Shown: positions 13,893-21,652 of the stretch, one piece after another
How positions within the stretch are numbered: the stretch's first letter is position 1
Layout of the letters: the number at the start of each line of letters is the position of its first letter
Assembly: GCA_916700875.1 (NCBI GenBank)
Contig: CAKAKS010000031.1
Coordinates: forward strand, 9,077,977 to 9,141,976
Length of the DNA: 64,000 nt
Direction: 5' to 3'
From: Sebastes aleutianus
Lineage: Eukaryota > Chordata > Actinopteri > Perciformes > Sebastidae
Translations under genes and position numbers: made by a program
The notes under the pieces: generated by a model
The model's input: the letters and a program-made list of their open reading frames with translations, nothing else
Told to the model about the DNA's origin: nothing
The model's database searches: none

Positions 13893-13960
13893 TTTTTATA
13901 ATTATTTTTTTTAATCAATATTATATTTTCTTTTCAGATTGCATCTATGACAACGATTAG
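2340..13960 (+). CDS. fyb1: FYN-binding protein 1 (ADAP/SLAP-130), 5' end missing
   Basis: Haematopoietic cytoplasmic adaptor that links T-cell receptor signalling (SLP-76, FYN, SKAP) to integrin activation. Exons: 2340-3261, 6250-6385, 6499-6572, 7056-7078, 8030-8088, 9415-9547, 9647-9806, 10063-10180, 10479-10498, 10632-10704, 11365-11405, 12515-12593, 12752-12851, 13306-13468, 13602-13635, 13748-13779, 13938-13960. Together they give 729 codons plus TAG in one open frame. The order is: N-terminal DVKAMMARF; a proline/lysine-rich region with KPNRPP near residues 283-289; an E/K-rich helix (about 405-449); a first helical SH3 (about 450-520); tyrosine motifs; a second helical SH3 (647-710); and a C-terminus with YDDI and CIYDND. 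Tyrosine motifs YDDV, YEDL and YDDI lie at 360, 398, 531, 562, 597 and 717. Human FYB1 has the same layout and ending. The initiator exon is missing, so numbering starts at 2340. Confidence 0.93.
3826..3865 (+). repeat. Dispersed repeat, copy 1 (CCTAAACCTAACTAAGTGG type)
   Basis: This stretch matches, in reverse complement, the sequence at 59780-59819, with CCTAAAC(C/T)TAACTAAGTG and a following TTGTT-CCT-AACCTAAAG block in both. Two copies 56 kb apart in opposite orientations show a dispersed repeat. It lies in the fyb1 intron 3262-6249. Confidence 0.6.
5482..5640. repeat. Teleost interspersed repeat (ACTCAAGTGCTGTACTT type)
   Basis: Runs of tACTTgagTA-like words and a CATTTCAGAGG motif resemble a very common fish interspersed repeat. 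Identification is from memory of the pattern, and the edges are approximate. It lies in a fyb1 intron. Confidence 0.45.
5826..6090 (-). repeat. Copy 1 of a five-copy dispersed family, internally deleted
   Basis: Reverse-orientation copy of the family defined by the complete insertion at 51547-52138. It shares the blocks TGGCTTCACTT.TGAGA, GTGACACGAGAGG.TGGAGCTAAGTAC and TTTTAGACGACCAAAATG. The copy is shortened in the middle. It lies in the fyb1 intron 3262-6249. Confidence 0.7.
7133..7175. repeat. (CA)n microsatellite
   Basis: An uninterrupted CA dinucleotide tract of 43 bases in fyb1 intron DNA, about 55 bases after the 23-base exon at 7056-7078. Confidence 0.95.
8189..8844. mobile_element. 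Foldback/MITE element with long inverted arms, TTAA-flanked
   Basis: The two ends are inverted copies: AGGGATAGTTGGAGTGTTTT at 8193 against AAAACACCCGAACTATCCCT ending at 8840, each bordered by TTAA (8189-8192, 8841-8844). The complementarity continues inwards. Left-arm CAGACTCCATTGAAAAAAA and AGTAATTTTACC (8412-8445) pair with right-arm GGTAAAATTACT and CAATGGAGTCTGG (8570-8606). Two arms of about 260-280 bases surround a spacer of about 100. There is no transposase frame, so it is non-autonomous. TTAA flanks suggest, but do not prove, a piggyBac-like origin. It lies in the fyb1 intron 8089-9414. Confidence 0.75.
12945..13230. repeat. Teleost interspersed repeat, MITE-like
   Basis: It begins near ACATGCTTTAATGTTCAAAA and ends with GCATAATAGGTTCCCTTTAA. 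Both are ends I associate with a common fish non-autonomous element. Edges are approximate, and no target duplication was confirmed. It fills much of the fyb1 intron 12852-13305. Confidence 0.45.
13858..13888. repeat. (TA)n microsatellite
   Basis: Perfect alternating AT tract in the last fyb1 intron, 50 bases before the terminal 23-base coding exon. Confidence 0.95.
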
Positions 13961-14111
13961 AAACGTCCTGCTTTTTTTACACTGCTATTGTTCATGTTAT
14001 TTATTATGTTTATTGATAATATACATTGGGAGCTGCTTTTGGTTCGCCTGCTAGTCAGCCTGAATTGTCATTTTTCCCTTCATTATTTATGAATCGACCT
14101 TTGAATCGTTG

Positions 14112-14117
14112 AATAAA
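14112..14117 (+). terminator. fyb1: fyb1 polyadenylation signal AATAAA
   Basis: The first AATAAA after the fyb1 stop codon, 152 bases downstream, implying a 3'UTR of about 170 bases. Later alternative signals are possible. Confidence 0.6.
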
Positions 14118-15539
14118 CTGGACATGGAATCAGGCTAGCTTTAATTCCTTTGAACAATGTGGTCCTTTTTAAATGTTTCTTCAAAAAACATCAAACAAAC
14201 CAATTTAAAGGGGTTATATTACTTGCGATATTTCAGCAAAGTGGGAAACGTTTGTTATAACAACAGTATTTGCATATCTCTGAAACTCCACAGCACTGTA
14301 TTTACATGCAAGCTTCTTCTGTGTTTTGCAATTTTATAAGAGCTACGTGTTGTAAACATTACTTGCTATTTTGTTTTTCAATTAATGTCCATGATATGAT
14401 ACTGTATGTATGTGTATTCAACTGCCATCTGTAAGGCCAACTGAAATTTTAACAGCTCCTAAACTAACTCTGGTGTCTTCGTCTCAAGTTTCAACATGCA
14501 GACTAACTGTTCTAGTGCCAAAATTGCTCTATAATATGAACATACAATTATAAAATACATAAAAACAATTTTGATTTTTTCTCTACATGTCTTAGTTTGT
14601 CCTGTTGTTAAAGTAAGAGCATTATCTATTATAGAGAGAGTGCTCCTGTTCCATAAGTGTATCACATGACAATAACATGCAACATACAATGTTGTGTGAT
14701 GCTTGTAAACGTGGGTTGTGTGTGTGCAGGTGTATGATGTGTTTAAGACTAAATGGAGACCATTGCTTTTCCAGCAAAACATATAGAAAAGAAATTTCAA
14801 CTCCTCAATCATGACCTTCTCTGTGCAGTTTATGTGCAAGAAGGGACGCAGTGATCTCTAGTGGCAGCCATCAAGAACTACAACAATAGCAAACTTCACA
14901 CTGGGATTTGTATTTCAAGTAGAAGTTTAATTTTTGCTGTAAATTAGATTATTGATACAACACTAAAGATTGCTATAGAGAAATTGGTAATAACATCTTA
15001 AATATATGTATTATCTGCTTTTCAATGTTTTATACCTTTTTGGACAACTGGTCGGACAAAACAGGACATTTGAAGATGGGAAACTGACTTAGGACAATTT
15101 AAATATATAATATAATATAATATAAAATTCTGACATTTTTTAACCTTAAAAATGAATTGATTCATGAGACAATAATCAATAATAATCTTTGCCAAATTGA
15201 CTCAGGTGAGGTGGTGCCACAGTTGAGGTGGAAGCCAAGATATGAGTCTCTTTGACTGGCAGAACAAAATTACGACCAAATGTGTGACATAAACATCACA
15301 TTAATTAATTCAGGGGTGCCAATAAGATGATTCAAGGACCCTAAAACATGCCCGGTAGTATACACATTTATTATGGTTAAGCTGTTTCCAGGGAAGTCAA
15401 ACTTTTTAGCAGTGCACCTGCATGGCTTTGATATAACTATATAAAAGTGTCTCATATAATAATTCACAAGATGCAATCACACAAAGTTAGCAATAATAGA
15501 TAATAAATAGTTAGTCAAACACTTAGCATATTCATTTGA
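14118..15539. other. fyb1-atp5me intergenic DNA, no gene seen
   Basis: AT-rich sequence without exon-like frames or recognised repeats. The 126-codon minus-strand frame at 14459-14839 has no family signature, no splice context and ordinary intergenic composition, so I treat it as chance. Confidence 0.5.
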
Positions 15540-15540
15540 G

Positions 15541-15561
15541 GATAGATAGATAGATAGATAT

Positions 15562-15592
<31 letters not shown>

Positions 15593-15611
15593 TAGATAGA
15601 TAGATAGATAG
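15541..15611. repeat. (GATA)n microsatellite
   Basis: Nearly uninterrupted GATA/TAGA tetranucleotide tract, abutting a repeat that starts ACTTTATTGATCCCGAGG. In fish genomes such tracts often mark the end of an inserted retroelement. Confidence 0.9.
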
Positions 15612-15740
15612 TAACTTTATTGATCCCGAGGGAAATTCAAGTTTCCAGCATCACAGTTCCATAGTGCAAAACATGTTAGTAAAAAAGTTAGTAGTGCAAA
15701 GTACAAAAAAAATATACCAGATATAAAAATACAAGTAGAT
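15612..15740. repeat. Retroelement-tail repeat (TTTATTGATCCC type)
   Basis: The motif TTTATTGATCCCGAGGGAAA is followed by a TAGTGCAAAA stretch. A diverged relative (TTTATTAGTCCCGCAGTGGG, then GGGATAGTGCAAAA) occurs at 39755-39830. Shared order in two places supports a dispersed repeat. It leads directly into the 30-bp minisatellite, whose units also contain ATAGTGCAG. Confidence 0.6.
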
Positions 15741-15744
15741 GAAG

Positions 15745-16224
15745 AAAAACTGTTAAAAGTGAATATAGTGCAGGGTAACAGCTGTAATACAGGACTATTA
15801 AAAAAGTGAATATAGTGCAGAAGAGACTGTTAAAAACTAGATATAGTGCAGAAGAGACTGTTAAAAGTGAATATAGTGCAGGGTAACAGCTGTGATACAG
15901 GACTATTAAAAAAGTGAATATAGTGCAGAAGAGACTATTAAAAAAGTGAATATAGTGCAGAAGAGACTGTTAAAAACTAGATATAGTGCAGAAGAGACTG
16001 TTAAAAGTGAGTATAGTGCAGAAGAGACTGTTAAAAGTGAATATAGTGCAGAAGAGACTGTTAAAAGTGAATATAGTGCAGGGTAACAGCTGTGATACAG
16101 GACTATTAAAAAAGTGAATATAGTGCAGAAGAGACTATTAAAAAAGTGAATATAGTGCAGAAGAGACTGTTAAAAACTAGATATAGTGCAGAAGAGACTG
16201 TTAAAAGTGAGTATAGTGCAGAAA
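15745..16224. repeat. 30-bp minisatellite, left block
   Basis: About 15 imperfect copies of a unit containing GTGAATATAGTGCAG and AAGAGACTGTTAAAA. Some are fused to a longer variant carrying GGGTAACAGCTGTGATACAG. Units are contiguous with no unique spacers, so this is not a CRISPR array. The unit length is divisible by three, so the array stays open in one frame and reads as a ten-residue repeat (NIVQKRLLK-like). That frame joins the LINE frame that follows. Confidence 0.9.
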
Positions 16225-17164
16225 GGTTTTCCGTACAGTCCGGAGTGAGACAGGGGTGCATCATCTCTCCCATCCTTTTCCTTGTTACCATAGACTGGAT
16301 CACAACAAACACCACAGCAGACAAACCCAGAGGCATCCAGTGGACCCTGTTCTCTCAGCTGGAAGATCTTGACTTTGCAGACGATATCGCTCTCCTTACA
16401 ACCAACCACTCGAACATGCAGGCCAAAACTGACAGGCTCAACAACTTTGCCAGACAGGTTGGACTAAACATCAACATCTCCAAAACTCAAGTGATGTGTG
16501 TAAACTCCACCCCTGCAGCACCCATTCTTGTAAATGGGGCACCACTTGAGTTTGTGGAAGAGTTCACATACCTGGGCAGCCTCATCAGTAAAGATAGTGC
16601 AGTGCAGAAAGACATTAAAACAAGGCTGGGAAAGGCTCAGGGTGCCTTCTCCCAACTCCGTTCCATCTGGAGGTCCAAGCAATACAGCCTTAAAACTAAG
16701 ATGCTTTTGTACAACAGCAATGTCAAGTCTGTTCTGCTGTATGGCTCAGAGAGTTGGCGAGTGATCAAAAGTGATATGAGGAGAGTGGAAGTTTTTCACA
16801 ATGGATGCCTCCGACGAATATGCCAGATCTTTTGGCCAAACAAAATCTCCAACCACCAACTGTACAAGAAAACCGGTAGCCGTAGCATCATCAAGGAAAT
16901 TACACACAGACGTCTGAGATGGCTAGGCCATGTGCTGAGAATGGAGCAGGACCGGATCCCGAGAGTCGCCTTAAGATGGACACCACCAGGCAAAAGAAAA
17001 CCCGGGAGGCCCAAATCCACCTGGCGCAGAACTGTGACACAGGAGCTGGACAAGATGAACCTGTCATGGGGAGAGGCCCAACATGCTGCCAAGGACCGAA
17101 TACAATGGAGAGAGCTCATTGAAGCCTTATGTCCCATAGGGGATGAAGAGGAATGATGATGATG
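16225..17164 (+). mobile_element. 5'-truncated non-LTR retrotransposon (LINE) fragment, RT domain
   Basis: The open frame from about 16225 to the stop at 17154 encodes the back half of a LINE reverse transcriptase. It has a GVRQGCIISP motif at the start, FADDIALL at the catalytic YADD position, then LNINISKTQVM, a TYLGSLIS block, and a C-terminal RRLRWLGHVLRM segment with a GRPKSTW motif. RT motifs before GVRQGC and the endonuclease are missing. It ends in short ATG/GAT repeats, a tail seen in RTE-like LINEs. Clade assignment is tentative. The frame has no stop codon, so the insertion is probably young. The larger frame starting at 16146 borrows its first 26 or so codons from the minisatellite and is not a host gene. 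Confidence 0.88.
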
Positions 17165-17342
17165 ATAGTGCAGGGTAACAGCTGTGATACACGACTATTA
17201 AAAAAGTGAATATAGTGCAGAAGAGACTGTTAAAAGTGAGTATAGTGCAGAAGAGACTGTTAAAAGTGAATATAGTGCAGAAGAGACTGTTAAAAGTGAA
17301 TATAGTGCAGAAGAGACTGTTAAAAGTGAGTATAGTGCAGGG
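17165..17342. repeat. 30-bp minisatellite, right block
   Basis: Five or so more copies of the same unit as 15745-16224. They resume directly after the LINE, starting with ATAGTGCAGGGTAACAGC. The array was therefore one block before the LINE entered it. Confidence 0.9.
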
Positions 17343-17446
17343 TAACTCCAGTAGCTTAGTCTATGAAAGTGCACTGTGTGCATTATTATCTGTCCTGCAG
17401 ACCGTCCTCCTTTGTCCCCCCCTAGAGAGGTGTTGTACAGTTTGAT

Positions 17447-17494
17447 GGAGACACAAACTAAATGAGTATATATACTCATTTAGTTTGTGTCTCC
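17447..17494. repeat. Perfect 48-bp palindrome, no spacer
   Basis: The left half begins GGAGACACAAACTAAATG and ends AGTATA at 17470. The right half, from 17471 (TATACT) to 17494 (GTGTCTCC), is its exact reverse complement over all 24 positions. Symmetry breaks at the next base on each side (T and T). It sits between the minisatellite complex and the atp5me promoter, 225 bases before the atp5me start codon. Confidence 0.97.
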
Positions 17495-17670
17495 TCAAAT
17501 TAATATATTAAGTGTTCATGTTTGACTAACTATTTATTATCTATATTGCAACTGTGCTTTTATCTGCTAACTTTACTAACGTTAACATGTTTATTATCAT
17601 GAGCCTACCTTGTGACGCAGGTGAGTCAACTCTCTCTGAAACTCTCATGTAAAAAAAAAAAGAAAAAAGC

Positions 17671-17699
17671 ACTTCCGCCCTGCACCGGAAGTCACTTCC
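17671..17699. promoter_or_regulatory. atp5me: Three clustered ETS/GABP-type motifs at the atp5me promoter
   Basis: ACTTCCG (17671-17677), CCGGAAGT (17685-17692) and ACTTCC (17694-17699) lie 20-48 bases before the start codon. GGAA cores in tandem and inverted order are typical GABP (NRF-2) sites at promoters of oxidative phosphorylation genes. No TATA box is visible nearby, which fits a housekeeping promoter. Binding is inferred from motifs only. Confidence 0.65.
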
Positions 17700-17718
17700 T
17701 AGTTCACCCAGCTTCATC

Positions 17719-20491
17719 ATGGTTCCTCCGGTCGCAGTGTCGCCGCTCATCAAGGTAATAACACACATTATTCACCCTGAAGACTGTTATTGTTGTGTGG
17801 ATTTATCAATGTAAAAGGGAATACATTCATGTAAAGCGCCCGCTCTCTTCTACACGTGCAGCTCTCGGCTGCTGTGTGGCGGCAAAGCTACAGTAGCATG
17901 TTAGCTCATGTGTGCTAGCGATGACATTGACAGGCTGTACAGCACAGGTGAAGGTTTCTCTGCACTCAAACACCTGTACGTTAACATCTAGAGCATCCTC
18001 CACATCTGTCTGAGCGTGATTGTCATTACTAGTTGTACAGCTGCACTGATTCCAGTGTGTTATTTCAGTCAACAGCTCATATAGTTAGATAATAAAGGTC
18101 AGAGAAAAGGTGAACTTTGCTCCTGTAAAAAAAACAGAAAGGTGATTATCAATTCAATTCAATTTGCTTTATTTGCATGACTGTCAGGTGAACAATATTA
18201 TTATATTCAATAATAAATACAATTTAAAAAAGAACAAAATAAAAACAAAAACATATATACATATATATAATCCATTAAGCAAATTACAATATATAGATAT
18301 TTAAAAAGAACATGCATGGAAATGGAAGAAAACAATAAAGAAGTAATTAATGTTTGTTGTGTCAATAAAATAAAAACAATTAATAACTATATATTGCAAT
18401 ATCAAAGGATAAATGTTAAAAAAAAAACATGAAGTAGAGGAGTAAATAAAAGGCAGAGTGTGAGTTACATCTATTATGTGTTGTTGTTGTTTTGGTTGTC
18501 TCTTAGGCTGTGACATGTTATCTCTCACTCAGCTAGTTAGTAATGTTTAAAAGTGACAGTCAGATAAGTGAGGCACATCTATGGGTATTGCAGTGGAAAT
18601 CTTAAATATATATATTTGTTTTTAAACAATATTTTTTATTGAATTTTACATTTAAACATATATACACATACAGACAGACTAACAATATTAATAATTAAAT
18701 TATACAATGAAATGTTTAGTCAGAACTTCCACAGTAATCAAAGAAAGAGAGACATGACATTTCATGTATTTCACATATCTAACAAAGAAAATAAAAGATA
18801 AGACAAAACAAATAAATACCTCAAAGAAGAAGAACAAAAAAAAAAAAAGATTTCAACAACAGCACTCAGCAACACACAACAGTTTCAATTTGACTGTGTC
18901 CCCTGACGTCCAAGAAACTCCAACAAAGGTTATAGTATACATATCTTTGCTTGGTGAGGCACCTTCACTCCAACAACCTCAGATATATTCTGAACAATTG
19001 TTTCCCAGTATTTTTTTTTACTTCGGACAGTCCCATACACAGTGAAACAGAGTACCCCTTGGAAATCTTAAATACTGTTTAAGAAAAATAACTTTATCGT
19101 CAGCACGTCTTGCTGTCATGTCTCAGCTCACTCAGTTAGCTGGTTAGCCATAGTTGCTTCAGTAGTTAACACCTGTGAATCTCTCTTATTTCAGACGGCC
19201 AGGTGGTCTGCTCTGCTGCTCGGCGTCTTCTATGGCAAACAGAGGTTTGGTAAGTTCATGTTTGCACATGCGCCAACAAGAGTTGTTTCTGTCAATGTCC
19301 AAACTACAAGGGACTATTGTTGCAACAAAAGTGAGGGAATAGGAAAGTTCTCTTCATATAAATGTTTTTTAAAGTCTCATTTAGTCCAATAAAACATAGG
19401 CAATGCCAACCCATGTGCAAGATAGAAGTTATTATCCCAAAGAAATATATTTAGAGTACTTAAACAGTCCTTATATCACTAAACAAACGTATACAAATTA
19501 AAAAGAAGTGGACTACACTTATTTTTATTTGGGAGATGTTTTCAGATACGTTCTGCAAAATTTCCTGTTTTTTTTTTTCATGGGATATAGGATTTTCTAT
19601 AAATTTAAAAAGTATATAACATTATGTATCTATAATATACTGTATACTGTGAATCTACTTATTTCTACCTGTGCGTATAATGCTGGACCCTGCTATCATT
19701 AGGATATTTTGCACACTGCGTAAAGCTAAAGCAAAAACTAGGGCTGTCCCAAATACCATTTTTGGGGCTTCGGAGCTTTGGTGATAAATATTTGAATGTA
19801 TTTGAAGCTTCGCAGAGTGGCGTGGCGTGGCAGGCTGACATGTTCTTCTGTCTGTCTGTCTGTCTGTCCGTCTCTATCTCCCCCGTTTCAGTGCCTCGAA
19901 CAGTGCTACTGTCCTGTACACGCACACATCTCTACACAACAAACAGCAATATCCGTCTGAGAATAACGACTAATATTTAATAATGTTGTGGGATTATTCC
20001 TTATTTCATGGGCTAGTTAGGGATTTATACATTATTATTACATACTTATATATAAAAAAAATTTAAAACAAAGCATTCGAATAGTGATTTGGAGGTCGAG
20101 CACCATGGCGATGGTCAAAGCTTCGAAGCATTCGGGTCAGCCCTAATACAAATGTTCAGGATTTGTTTTTTAAATAATGACGGGTTGTGGTATTATTCTT
20201 GTTCAGACTACCTAAAGCCCATCGCTGAGGAGGAGAAGAGGGTTGAGGAAGCAGAGAAGGTGATCAGAGAGGAGCAGGAGCGCATCTACAAAGAACTGGC
20301 TGAAGGTAACACGGGACCACACACCCGCTTTGTTCCTGACTGTCACACAAACACATCTTATGTTGTTGTTTATTACAACGAGGCATCATCACACATTTCA
20401 ACATTATGTCCACAAAATGTGTTATTTACATATTTTTACCCTCTTGTTCTCTCTCCTCTCTGCAGCCAATACGGACACCATCCTCAAATGA
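17719..20491 (+). CDS. atp5me: ATP synthase membrane subunit e, mitochondrial
   Basis: Small inner-membrane subunit of the FO part of mitochondrial ATP synthase, involved in enzyme dimerisation and cristae shape. Exons 17719-17754, 19195-19249, 20207-20305 and 20466-20491 join to 71 codons plus TGA; the vertebrate protein is about 70 residues. The N-terminus MVPPVAVSPLIK matches the family exactly in style. One membrane-spanning segment (SALLLGVFYG, about residues 16-25) carries the GxxxG-like dimerisation region. A charged E/K-rich helix follows, and the protein ends DTILK. The start is the first ATG, in good context, directly after the promoter motifs. Human ATP5ME lies next to PDE6B, as it does here (convergent orientation). 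Formerly atp5i. Confidence 0.96.
18148..18310. repeat. Retroelement-tail-like AT-rich repeat
   Basis: CAATTCAATTCAATTTGC followed by TTTATTTGCATGACTGTCAG resembles the 3' tail of fish LINEs. It lies in atp5me intron 1. Edges are uncertain. Confidence 0.4.
18609..19059 (-). mobile_element. Short antisense LINE insertion with 15-bp target duplication
   Basis: It is flanked by identical TGGAAATCTTAAATA at 18594-18608 and 19060-19074, a 15-base target site duplication. The inserted 451 bases, read on the minus strand, contain a broken frame with VWDCPK and then (after a frame change) KYWETIVQNISEVVGV. This resembles the C-terminal end of L1-type ORF2 proteins. A 5'-truncated, decayed L1-like copy in atp5me intron 1 is the best reading. 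Confidence 0.7.
19739..20145. mobile_element. hAT-like MITE with TAGGGCTG ends
   Basis: TAGGGCTG at 19739-19746 is the inverse of CAGCCCTA at 20138-20145. Inner blocks repeat the symmetry (TTTGAAGCTTCG near 19801 against CAAAGCTTCGAAGC near 20115). There is no coding capacity. It lies at the end of atp5me intron 2, finishing about 60 bases before exon 3. Confidence 0.65.
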
Positions 20492-20527
20492 AAGATCTCT
20501 GGACCTGTGTCGTTATGTTCCAAACTC

Positions 20528-20533
20528 AATAAA
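20528..20533 (+). terminator. atp5me: atp5me polyadenylation signal AATAAA
   Basis: AATAAA 37 bases after the atp5me stop codon, followed by a T/G-rich stretch near 20570. This gives a very short 3'UTR, as is usual for this gene. Confidence 0.75.
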
Positions 20534-20643
20534 CACAAAGAGTATTTTCCATGTAATAATCAAAGTGTTCTTGTTTTTTTTGGGGGGGTTTATCTTATTA
20601 CTAAAATAGAAAATAACATCAAACGAGTTATTATAATCTAATT

Positions 20644-21361
20644 AAGGCTGTCAATCGATTAAAATATTTAATCGCGATTAATTGTATGATTGTCAATAGT
20701 AAATCACCATTAATCGCAAATTAATTACACATTTTTTATTAGTTCAAAATGTACCTTAAAGGGAGATTTGTCAAGTATTTAATACTCCTAACATGGGAGT
20801 GAGCAAATATGTTTGCTTTATGCAGATGTATGTATTATTGTAAATCCATTAACAGCACAAAACAATGAAAAATATTGTCCAGAAACCCTCACAGGTACTG
20901 CATTTAGCATAACAAATCTGCTCAAATCATAACATGGCAAACTCAAGCCCAACAGGCAACAACAGCTGTCAGTGTGTCAGTGTGCATGACTTGACCATGA
21001 CTTGCCCCAAACTGTATGTGATCATCATAAGGTGGGCATGTCTGTAAAGGAGAGACTCGTGGGTACCCATAGAACCCATTTACATTCACATATCTTGAGG
21101 TCAGAGGTCAAGGGACCTCTTTGAAAATGGCCATGACAGTTTTTCCTTGCCGAAATTTAGCGTTACTTTTGAGCTACAAGCTAGTATGACAGTATGGCAT
21201 CAATGCTTCTTTAGGTTTTCTAGTTTCATATGATATAAGTATCTTCACTCTAGCTGAGCCCCCTACAACCTAAAGCGGGTTGCATTAATTCGTTAAAGAA
21301 ATGAGTTGCTTTAAAACAAATTTGTATTAACGCGTTATCCTGTTAACTTTGACAGCCTTAC
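20644..21361. mobile_element. hAT-like MITE with 8-bp target duplication
   Basis: The ends AAGGCTGTCAA (20644-20654) and TTGACAGCCTT (21349-21359) are inverted. ATCTAATT occurs immediately before the left end (20636-20643) and just after the right end (21362-21369), fitting an 8-base hAT duplication. The interior has ATTAATCGC/GCGATTAAT words typical of a common fish element and no transposase frame. It lies between atp5me and pde6b. Confidence 0.75.
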
Positions 21362-21518
21362 ATCTAATTAAGAAGGTCATCTTTCAAACAATTCACTTTT
21401 TCGAGTTATTCTTCAGGTGAAGTTTTGTAAGTTGCATGTAATACAAAGACACAACACACTGTAGCACACACACACACCTTGTGACTAGAGTACTAGAGTA
21501 GTGTGTGTGTGGGTGTAC

Positions 21519-21652
21519 CTGTCCTTCAGTAGGAGATGAGCCTGGAGAAGAGCATGGTTGTAATCCTGGCCTAGTTTAGCAGCAATCCCAGGATTGGGGT
21601 CAGGGCGCAGTAGTAAAAAGTGCAGTGTGGACAGAAGTGTTCCCTCAATACT
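21519..21652 (-). other. Orphan exon-like open frame between atp5me and pde6b
   Basis: On the minus strand, AG at 21653-21654 is followed by 134 bases open in one frame. The segment begins SIEGTLLSTLHFLLLRPDPN and continues PGIAAKLGQDYNHALLQAHL, then LLKDR. It ends AAGGACAG|GTACACC, a good donor site. Composition (L/A/D/N/P/K balance) is protein-like and unlike the flanks. I do not recognise the family. The acceptor's pyrimidine tract is weak and no partner exon was found on either side. It could be a relic of a lost gene, part of a long nested gene, or chance. Confidence 0.3.

Noticed and set aside
16146..17156. 336-codon frame as a host gene
   Set aside because: Its body is a LINE reverse transcriptase fragment and its first codons come from the minisatellite.
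15745..17342. Regularly spaced 30-base repeats resembling a CRISPR array
   Set aside because: Units are contiguous with no unique spacers, and the genome is a vertebrate. It is a minisatellite.
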